DNA of 43,088 nt, taken from positions 1 to 43,088 of the IMG/VR virus record IMGVR_UViG_3300045136_000164; one strand, written 5' to 3'. This document shows, piece after piece, positions 38,354 to 43,088 of this stretch. The notes beneath the pieces are model-generated. The model saw nothing but the letters and a program-made list of their open reading frames with translations. It made no database searches and had not been told where the DNA came from. Numbering within the stretch: position 1 is the stretch's first letter; each line of letters opens with the position of its first letter. A program made the translations under genes and the position numbers. This DNA comes from a virus.

Positions 38354-38580
38354 CGCTGGCCCCGGTCCGTGCTACGTTCCCCGGCGTGGGCACCGTGGAA
38401 CTGACGCGCGCGGCCGGCGGCCGCTGGGAGCTTCGGGTGGACGTGGCCGCGACCGTGGGCGACTACGCCACGGCACTGGAAGCGTTCCGCCGGGCGTGCG
38501 CCTTCGCGGAGGGCGTCCCGGGGTCGCCGGTCCCCTTCGGGCCGGCCAGTCCCCGCTCCCTTCGGGCCACGTTCGACTAG
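38350..38580 (+). CDS. Hypothetical 76-aa protein
   Basis: GTG 38350 overlaps the previous stop (GTGA). Beta start (GTVELTRAAGGRWELRVDVA) and a helix (DYATALEAFRRACAFAEG). No family recognised. Confidence 0.63.
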   Translation: MTLAPVRATFPGVGTVELTRAAGGRWELRVDVAATVGDYATALEAFRRACAFAEGVPGSPVPFGPASPRSLRATFD

Positions 38581-38597
38581 GTCGGTCGCGCGCACCC

Positions 38598-38626
38598 TTG
38601 CGTGCCGCGCCGCCGTGGGGTAGGTT
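38598..38626 (+). promoter_or_regulatory. Promoter, TTGCGT-17-TAGGTT
   Basis: TTGCGT 38598-38603, TAGGTT 38621-38626, spacer 17. A related GCGCGCAC lies about 12 bp upstream (38588-38595). No 5' hairpin is seen; AACCCTGAGG (38639-38648) follows. Confidence 0.68.
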
Positions 38627-38653
38627 CGCGGACCTTGCAACCCTGAGGCCCGC

Positions 38654-39046
38654 ATGGACGACACGAACCCCCCGGCCGCCGCTCCGCCGGCGGCCACCCC
38701 TTCCGACACGCTCCGCGACATGGTCGCGCGGTGGCAGTTCTTCGACTCCGACCATGACGGGTCGGCGCTGGGACACCGGCTGGCGTCGTCGCTGGTCGTG
38801 GCGGGCCCGCGCGTCGTGGCTGTCATCGTGGCCGTCCAGTTGGCCGATGGGTCGGCCGACGCGACCGTCTCCGCCAGTCAGGCGGTCGCGCTCCACGACG
38901 GCGTGGAGCGGTGGGGGCCGGTGGTCCTTCAGTTGTCGGTCCCGGGGCTCCCGTACGCGGGGCTGGGGGAGTTGGGACGGGCCTTCCGGCGGGTGCGCCA
39001 CGCGGCGGCCGTCATGGAGGCCCGCGTGGGCCGGGAGGCCGTCTAG
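38654..39046 (+). CDS. Hypothetical 130-aa protein
   Basis: ATG 38654, five bases after AACCCTGAGG. Pro/Ala-rich start, then helix (SDTLRDMVARWQFFDSDHDG; the DSDHDG motif resembles a single loose EF-hand loop but lacks a partner), strands (RVVAVIVAVQLADGSADATV), and a basic C-terminal helix. Unassigned. Confidence 0.68.
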   Translation: MDDTNPPAAAPPAATPSDTLRDMVARWQFFDSDHDGSALGHRLASSLVVAGPRVVAVIVAVQLADGSADATVSASQAVALHDGVERWGPVVLQLSVPGLPYAGLGELGRAFRRVRHAAAVMEARVGREAV

Positions 39047-39660
39047 TGGTCGGCCCCCTTATCTTCGGCCCGGACGGCGAACCCCACGGCGCCCCCGCGT
39101 TCGACGCGGAGCGGCTGGCCGGAGACTCCGACCCGGAGGCAATGGCCCGCATCTTGGACGACGTGGCCATGGCCCTTCAGCAACGCCGGCCGCCATCCAT
39201 TCCGCCGGCGCTGGTCGTTATGGTCCTGAGCATGGCCGCCGCCGTGGTGCGCGGGACCGTGCGCCGGACCCCCGCGACCGGCTACGGGAAGACGCCGGAC
39301 GAAGACGTCCTTCGGGACGCGGCCGACCGGCTGGCCGAACCGAGCCCGGGCATGGGTGCGGCCGACCTTGTCATGGCCGCCACGCTCCGCCGCGTGGCCG
39401 ACGAACTGGCGTATGGGATGCTGGCCACCCGGGCCGCGCGCGACGTCTGGGACATGGCCGCGACCCATGCGGCCAAGGGCCTGACCGGCCCGCCCGCCGG
39501 CCGCCAACGGTTCTTCGAACGGATGCGCGCGGAAGGCCGCCGGCGCTGGCCCAACGTGCCGGAGGCGCGCGACGTGGCGACCCTCCCGACGCCGACGGAC
39601 CCGCCGGCACTCGACCCCGACCCCCTGAGCCCGGAGGCGCCCGCCGATGCCGGGACCTGA
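39046..39660 (+). CDS. Hypothetical 204-aa protein
   Basis: GTG 39046 shares its G with the previous stop TAG. Helical with a hydrophobic stretch (ALVVMVLSMAAAVVRGTVRR) that is probably too short and charged for a membrane span. YGKTPDEDVLRDAADRLAEP and a long helical C-terminal part follow. Unassigned. Confidence 0.66.
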   Translation: MVGPLIFGPDGEPHGAPAFDAERLAGDSDPEAMARILDDVAMALQQRRPPSIPPALVVMVLSMAAAVVRGTVRRTPATGYGKTPDEDVLRDAADRLAEPSPGMGAADLVMAATLRRVADELAYGMLATRAARDVWDMAATHAAKGLTGPPAGRQRFFERMRAEGRRRWPNVPEARDVATLPTPTDPPALDPDPLSPEAPADAGT

Positions 39661-40324
39661 CTATCGCGTCGTCCCCCTGACGACCCATTTCCCCGTGTGG
39701 CCGGGCGGGGCGCCGACGCCGGCCGCCATGCGGGTTGGCTCGCCGTTCCGGTCGAACTGGGGGCGAACCCTGAACCTGCTGGGCGCCGAGTTGCGGCGCT
39801 GGCACGGCGCGGCCGCGACGCTCGCCGTGGACGTGGCGCCGGGGATGATTCGTCAGGACGGCGGCTTGCGGGCGGACGCGCGCATCGTGAACCCGGCCGT
39901 GGTGTGGAGCTTCACGGTGGGCGCCGACCGGCTGGACTTCGGCTCCGACGCCTACCGGCACTGGCAAGACAACGTCCACGCGGTCGCGCTGTCGCTGGAA
40001 GCCCTCCGCGCGGTGGACCGCTACGGCGTGGCCAAGGGCCGGCAATACGTGGGGTTCCGGTCGCTCCCGGCCGGCCATCCGGAGCCCCCGGCCGCCGCCG
40101 GGGCGCCCCGGCCCACGGTGGCGTACTGGTGGGCGGAGCTTCGGGCGCTGGCGAACCTGCCCACGGAGCGGTTCGGTGCGGTGCCGGAGACGGCGGAGGC
40201 CGTCATGGACGCCGTCCGTCGCGCCCGGAGCCTCTGCCACCCGGACCGCCACGAAGGAAGTGTCCGGCAGTTCCAACGGGTCGAGGCGTTGCGGGACGCC
40301 CTCGCGGGAGCGGGGTTCCGATGA
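39647..40324 (+). CDS. J-domain-containing protein (225 aa)
   Basis: ATG 39647 overlaps the previous gene by 14 bases. The first 150 residues are a unique strand/helix domain (LNLLGAELRRWHGAAATLAV; NPAVVWSFTVGADRLDFGSD). The C-terminal 65 residues look like a DnaJ J-domain: helix II VMDAVRRARSLC, the invariant HPD (H198-P199-D200), then helix III SVRQFQRVEALRDALA. J-domains stimulate Hsp70 ATPase; this protein may recruit host DnaK to a phage client. Function inferred. Confidence 0.75.
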   Translation: MPGPDYRVVPLTTHFPVWPGGAPTPAAMRVGSPFRSNWGRTLNLLGAELRRWHGAAATLAVDVAPGMIRQDGGLRADARIVNPAVVWSFTVGADRLDFGSDAYRHWQDNVHAVALSLEALRAVDRYGVAKGRQYVGFRSLPAGHPEPPAAAGAPRPTVAYWWAELRALANLPTERFGAVPETAEAVMDAVRRARSLCHPDRHEGSVRQFQRVEALRDALAGAGFR

Positions 40325-40947
40325 CCGCCCCCGACCTGACCCCGGAGGACGTCCCGCCGTTCGTCCCGGTGCCGGTGCCCGGGGCCCATGGGGCGCCCGT
40401 CATGGACGACCGCCAGTTGGACATTCTGGGCGTCCCCGGCGTGGCCCCGGCGCTCCCGCCGGCGCCGCCCGGGCTGTCTCGCTCCGAACTCGCGGACCGG
40501 GTACTGGTGCGCCTGTTCCGCCACGGGGAGGCGCCCCCGACCCGGAAGGAACTGAAGGACGCCTACCCGTTCGGGGACCGCAAGGGCTGGCCGTACAAGG
40601 CGTGGCTGTCGCGCGTCCAGTCGTGGCGGCAAGCCCACGGCGCCGGCTATATCGCCCCGGCCCCGAAGCGAAAGCGGCGGCCGCCCCGGAAGCCCCACCC
40701 GGACCTTCCGTTGCCGGGCCTGACGAACGCCGGCGCCCTCTTGCCGACGCCCCGGAAGCCCCACCCGGACCTTCCGTTGCCGGGCCTGACGAACGCCGGC
40801 GCCCTCTTGCCGACGCCCCGGAAGCCCCGGCCGCCTCCGCCAGCGCCTTGGCCCGGGCGGTCCCGGCGGCCCCGACCTTCCGGAGCCGCTCCCGGAGGGC
40901 GCCCCGCCGGCGGGGTAATTGCGGGCCCCCCTTGCGCGCAAGCGTAA
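40321..40947 (+). CDS. Protein with a helical domain and a rearranged, Pro-rich C-terminus (208 aa)
   Basis: ATG 40321 overlaps the previous stop (CGATGA). Residues about 48-110 form a conserved-looking domain (LSRSELADRVLVRLFRHGEA; YPFGDRKGWPYKAWLSRVQS; AHGAGYIAP). Two identical 22-residue repeats follow (RKPHPDLPLPGL...), then about 23 residues translated from the 69-bp inverted copy of the MuF gene, and an end that runs through the promoter at 40932 to TAA 40945-40947. The native C-terminus has probably been replaced. Unassigned. Confidence 0.68.
   Translation: MTAPDLTPEDVPPFVPVPVPGAHGAPVMDDRQLDILGVPGVAPALPPAPPGLSRSELADRVLVRLFRHGEAPPTRKELKDAYPFGDRKGWPYKAWLSRVQSWRQAHGAGYIAPAPKRKRRPPRKPHPDLPLPGLTNAGALLPTPRKPHPDLPLPGLTNAGALLPTPRKPRPPPPAPWPGRSRRPRPSGAAPGGRPAGGVIAGPPCAQA
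40684..40828 (+). repeat. 66-bp tandem duplication plus partial third copy
   Basis: Two complete 66-bp units (starting at 40684 and 40750) are followed by about 13 bp of a third. They are in frame and add 22 residues per copy. The partial third copy runs straight into the inverted 69-bp segment. Confidence 0.93.
40833..40901 (-). repeat. 69-bp inverted copy of part of the MuF-protease gene
   Basis: Perfect reverse complement of 8797-8865, about 32 kb away. Flanks differ at once on both sides (only CCGG is shared near one junction). It codes a new Pro/Arg-rich tail on the gene at 40321. Confidence 0.95.
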
Positions 40948-40960
40948 GGGGGGCTACTGT
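40932..40960 (+). promoter_or_regulatory. Promoter, palindromic -35, TTGCGC-17-TACTGT
   Basis: TTGCGC 40932-40937 in TTGCGCGCAA (40932-40941), TACTGT 40955-40960, spacer 17. TTGCGGGCCCCCC (40919-40931) upstream matches 10208-10220. Lies inside the 3' end of the gene at 40321. Confidence 0.8.
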
Positions 40961-40968
40961 TCTCCCGT

Positions 40969-40987
40969 GGCCGGCGTGGTGCCGGCC
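40969..40987 (+). ncRNA. 5'-terminal mRNA hairpin, copy 3
   Basis: GGCCGGC 40969-40975, loop GTGGT, GCCGGCC 40981-40987; expected start about 40967. AACCCTGAGG follows at 40991-41000. Confidence 0.7.
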
Positions 40988-41008
40988 CGGAACCCTGAGG
41001 CTCGACCG

Positions 41009-41392
41009 ATGCGCGCATTTACCGCCCCCGTTGACGAACTCCGCTGTATCGCCACGCGCTCCCCGCTGGCGGACGGCTCGCTGGCCCGCTGTATGCGCCG
41101 CCGCGCCGCAAACTCGCCCTACTGTTCGGCCCACGCCGACGGGGGGCCGGTGCTGGCGCCCCGCGCGCGCCGCTACGTCCTTCAGTACGACGGCCCGGAA
41201 GTGCGGTTCGATGACACCCGCGAGTACGTGGCCCGGTCGTGGAAGCCCGGGACGCCGATGGAACACACGGTCGTCAAGGCGGAGGCCCGGTACTTCCGCA
41301 CCTTCGCCAAGGCGGCCCAGTACGTCGCCAGCCGGCCGTTCACGGCGACGCGCTTCCCGTGGCGCTACTCCATCGTCGGGGTGACCCTGTGA
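41009..41392 (+). CDS. Protein with N-terminal Cys/His metal site (127 aa)
   Basis: ATG 41009, eight bases after AACCCTGAGG. Residues about 13-42 (RCIATRSPLADGSLARCMRR, then YCSAH) give a C-x(n)-C-x(n)-CxxH arrangement like a small zinc finger; the rest is strand/helix with basic and aromatic residues (RYVLQYDGPEVRFDDTREYV; YFRTFAKAAQYVASRPFTAT). Unknown function. Confidence 0.7.
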   Translation: MRAFTAPVDELRCIATRSPLADGSLARCMRRRAANSPYCSAHADGGPVLAPRARRYVLQYDGPEVRFDDTREYVARSWKPGTPMEHTVVKAEARYFRTFAKAAQYVASRPFTATRFPWRYSIVGVTL

Positions 41393-41940
41393 TGCGCCTA
41401 GACGACGCGACCCGGTCCCGGGTGGAGAAGCTGCTGGCCCTCGCGGAGCGGGGGGTGGGCGGGGAGCGGGAGAACGCCGAGACGGCGCTGGCTCGCATGG
41501 CCGCGAAGCTGGGCGTCCCGTTGGAGGACTTGCTGGCCCGGACCGGGCTGACCGAACTGGTCGCGGTCACCCTGACGTACGCCGGCGAGGGGGAGCGGGG
41601 GCTGGCGTGCAACGTCGTCGCCTTCGTCCTTCAGACGTCCACCTTCGCGCTCCTGAAGCCCCGTCGCGCCGGCGCGCGGACCCAACTGGTCGTGAAGGTG
41701 CCGGCGCCGATGGCGGCCGAACTCCTGTTGACGTGGGAAGTCCACCGCGACGCCTACCGCCGGACGGTGGAGGCCACCCTGTTGGCCTATATCAGCCGGA
41801 ACGACCTGTACCCGCCGCCGTCCCCGCTGGACCCGGCCCCGCGCCCCCGAGACGCGGCCGCCATGGCGCTGGCCGCGCGGCTCGCCGGCCAGATGGACCC
41901 CACGGCCGTTCGGCGCCGCATCGGCGCCGGGGTGGCGTAG
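41392..41940 (+). CDS. DUF2786-like protein (182 aa)
   Basis: ATG 41392 overlaps the previous stop (TGATG). RSRVEKLLALAERGVGGERE, then NAETALARMAAKLGVPLEDL matches the DUF2786 N-terminal helical motif found in phage and bacterial proteins. A second domain with strands (LACNVVAFVLQTSTFALLKP; RTQLVVKVPAPMAAELLLTW) follows, ending in a Pro-rich tail. Function of the family is unknown. Confidence 0.75.
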   Translation: MRLDDATRSRVEKLLALAERGVGGERENAETALARMAAKLGVPLEDLLARTGLTELVAVTLTYAGEGERGLACNVVAFVLQTSTFALLKPRRAGARTQLVVKVPAPMAAELLLTWEVHRDAYRRTVEATLLAYISRNDLYPPPSPLDPAPRPRDAAAMALAARLAGQMDPTAVRRRIGAGVA

Positions 41941-41944
41941 GCCG

Positions 41945-42220
41945 GTGCAACCCTACCATTTCCGCCGGTACGTGTGCGCCCCGCACCCGACCACGCCGGG
42001 CGCCGCCGTCTGTCTGGTGTGCGCCCGGGAGTTCGTGGGCAAGCCGGGCCGCTGGGGCCGCCCCTCCCGGGGCCCCAGTTCCATGGCCCTACTCTCCCAC
42101 GTCCAGTCCCACGTCCGGAAGGGCGACGTGGTCGAGTATGGGACCGGCCCCGGCCGCTACTGGCGCGCGGCCGTCCCGGCCGCCCCGGCCGTCGCCCCGG
42201 AGGCCGCGCCCGATGCCTGA
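41945..42220 (+). CDS. Zinc-finger-like protein (91 aa)
   Basis: GTG 41945, four bases after the previous stop. C-x2-H, then CLVC and SHVQSHV give a mixed Cys/His set (about residues 11-58) compatible with a zinc finger. C-terminal Pro/Ala tail. Overlaps the next ATG. Confidence 0.65.
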   Translation: MQPYHFRRYVCAPHPTTPGAAVCLVCAREFVGKPGRWGRPSRGPSSMALLSHVQSHVRKGDVVEYGTGPGRYWRAAVPAAPAVAPEAAPDA

Positions 42221-42428
42221 GACGCGGCCGACCATCCTCCGGGCCCCGTGCCGGTGCGCCGGGTGCGGCGCCCCGGTCGCGGCCGGCACGCTGGCCGTCG
42301 CCATCGGCGCCGGCGGCCGGGACGACGACCCGCCCGACGTGGCGCACCCCGGATGCGTCCGACTCCTGTACGCGGCGCCGGCCGCCGCGCGCACCCTTCC
42401 CCCTTCCACCCTCCCCTTCGATGCCTGA
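42213..42428 (+). CDS. Small zinc-ribbon protein (71 aa)
   Basis: ATG 42213 overlaps the previous gene. APCRCAGCGAPVAAG has a CxCxxC knuckle and HPGCVR supplies two more ligands about 30 residues later. Resembles small phage zinc-ribbon proteins of unknown role. Confidence 0.68.
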   Translation: MPETRPTILRAPCRCAGCGAPVAAGTLAVAIGAGGRDDDPPDVAHPGCVRLLYAAPAAARTLPPSTLPFDA

Positions 42429-42621
42429 CGCCCTCCGCCCCAAGCCCGCCTTGCTCGCCAAGGTCGGGGCCATCGTCGTCCACGCGGACGAACTCCTGAG
42501 CCCCGGGGGCCACGCCTTCGACCGGGCCGCCCTTCGGTCCCTGCTGGACGACCCGGACGTGGGCCAGTGGCTTCAGGAAATGCGCCGGATGGCGCTGGTC
42601 CCCCGGAAGCGAACGGAGTAG
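42421..42621 (+). CDS. Hypothetical 66-aa protein
   Basis: ATG 42421 overlaps the previous stop by 8 bases. Helical (KPALLAKVGAIVVHADELLS; AALRSLLDDPDVGQWLQEMR) with a basic C-terminus. Unassigned. Confidence 0.66.
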   Translation: MPDALRPKPALLAKVGAIVVHADELLSPGGHAFDRAALRSLLDDPDVGQWLQEMRRMALVPRKRTE

Positions 42622-42634
42622 TGGCGCGCGCCCC

Positions 42635-42662
42635 TTGCGCGCAAGCGTGGGGGCGCTACTGT
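42635..42662 (+). promoter_or_regulatory. Promoter, palindromic -35, TTGCGC-16-TACTGT
   Basis: TTGCGC 42635-42640 in TTGCGCGCAA (42635-42644), TACTGT 42657-42662, spacer 16. Very similar to the promoter at 40932. Confidence 0.78.
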
Positions 42663-42670
42663 CCTGACGT

Positions 42671-42689
42671 GGCCGGCGTGGTGCCGGCC
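42671..42689 (+). ncRNA. 5'-terminal mRNA hairpin, copy 4
   Basis: GGCCGGC 42671-42677, loop GTGGT, GCCGGCC 42683-42689; expected start about 42669. AACCCTGAGG follows at 42693-42702. Confidence 0.7.
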
Positions 42690-42710
42690 CGCAACCCTGA
42701 GGCTCGCCCG

Positions 42711-43025
42711 ATGCGAACGACGACGACCGCCAACCAGAGAACGCCGGCCGCTATCCGCAACCGCGCCATGCGGTCGGCCGCCGCCCTCCGCGAGAACCGG
42801 ACCATCCCCGACCAGACGCCGGAGGAATGGGCGCTGGTGCTGGACGCGCTCCGCGCGGACGTGCGGCATTTCGTGGCCCACGCGCGCCGCATGGCCCGCC
42901 TGTCGCGGCTCGCGCGCCGCGTGAACTCGCCGGCGTCGGCCGGCCGGTACGCGGCCATGTCGCGCCGCTCCATCGGCGCCGCGCGCGCCGCGAAGCGGGC
43001 GCTGGAACGGGTGGGGGCGCTGTGA
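42711..43025 (+). CDS. Hypothetical basic helical protein (104 aa)
   Basis: ATG 42711, eight bases after AACCCTGAGG. Strongly basic and helical (AAIRNRAMRSAAALRENRTI; EEWALVLDALRADVRHFVAH; RMARLSRLARRVN). Net charge suggests nucleic-acid binding. Overlaps the next GTG. Confidence 0.68.
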   Translation: MRTTTTANQRTPAAIRNRAMRSAAALRENRTIPDQTPEEWALVLDALRADVRHFVAHARRMARLSRLARRVNSPASAGRYAAMSRRSIGAARAAKRALERVGAL

Positions 43026-43088
43026 CCCTCGCCGTCTATCACTTCACGGTCGGCGCCCACCTTCGGGCGATTGCCCGCGCGCGCCGGC
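43022..43088 (+). CDS. 5' part of a gene cut by the right window edge
   Basis: GTG 43022 overlaps the previous TGA (GTGA, as elsewhere). The 22 visible residues, LAVYHFTVGAHLRAIARARR after the first two, are helical and basic. If the genome is circular or permuted, the gene would continue into the frame ending at 223; the literal joint is one base short for that. Confidence 0.55.
   Translation, partial: MTLAVYHFTVGAHLRAIARARR

Noticed and set aside
38710-38765. EF-hand calcium site (DSDHDG) in the gene at 38654
   Set aside because: Only half of a loop matches, flanking helices are not convincing and there is no second hand.
10243-42713. Repeated leader blocks as a CRISPR array or insertion-sequence ends
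   Set aside because: Spacing is irregular and kilobases long, there are no spacers or cas/transposase genes, and each copy contains promoter and ribosome signals.
1-43088. Integrase, attachment site, DNA polymerase, RNA polymerase, methyltransferase or CRISPR array
   Set aside because: None of the translated genes shows the expected catalytic motifs; no array-like repeats seen.

Overview
The window reads as an essentially complete, roughly 43 kb genome of a tailed double-stranded DNA phage with a long non-contractile tail (siphovirus type). It is very GC-rich (about 70% by eye), densely packed, and every gene I can support lies on the + strand. GTG starts and stop/start overlaps (TGATG, GTGA) are very common. 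No integrase, transposase, DNA polymerase or RNA polymerase is visible, so replication and transcription probably use host enzymes. The host must be a high-GC bacterium; its lineage cannot be fixed from the sequence. A coiled-coil, membrane-anchored Rz-like protein in the lysis cassette mildly favours a Gram-negative host.

Layout: 1-2615, five small or unassigned genes, two of them cysteine-rich. 2690-9481, packaging and portal: membrane protein, small terminase, a tRNA-Gln(UUG) whose last base is the first base of the large-terminase ATG, large terminase, portal, and an 835-residue MuF-type head protein with a C-terminal HELSH zinc-protease-like domain. 9509-11071, four accessory genes (one winged-helix protein) under their own promoters. 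11091-17509, a structured leader, scaffold, P22-coat-like major capsid protein, two strong hairpins, head-tail connectors, tail tube, and tail chaperones with a -1 frameshift site. 17523-24643, a tape measure of 676 residues (tail near 100 nm), distal tail and a 1369-residue tail-tip/fibre protein. 24720-27791, lysis cassette (membrane proteins, amidase endolysin, holin-like and Rz-like proteins). 27804-31130, receptor-binding and fibre-type proteins, including a lectin-like protein with eight 20-residue repeats. 31131-31403, an AT-rich island that is a candidate origin. 31404-43088, early/replication region: DUF932 protein, HTH regulator, Gp157-like protein, SSB-like protein, DUF1376-type replication protein, DnaC-like helicase loader, PD-(D/E)XK resolvase-like nuclease, a J-domain protein, and many small zinc-ribbon proteins.

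The most striking signal is a genome-wide regulatory set. At least 13 promoters share a TTGCGC -35 box and a TAnnnT -10 box at 16-17 bp. In six of them the -35 box is embedded in the perfect palindrome TTGCGCGCAA. Several transcripts should begin directly with a 7-8 bp hairpin whose sequence differs between copies while pairing is kept, and many genes have an AACCCTGAGG translation-start leader. Two small DNA-binding proteins (10299 and 32598) are candidate regulators of this set.

Two palindromic sites are nearly missing from all 43 kb: GATC (none found) and CCWGG (two found), with synonymous codon choice visibly adjusted to avoid them. A 69-bp segment of the MuF gene is duplicated in inverted orientation at the 3' end of the gene at 40321, next to a 66-bp tandem duplication. 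These counts were made by reading and should be confirmed by computation.
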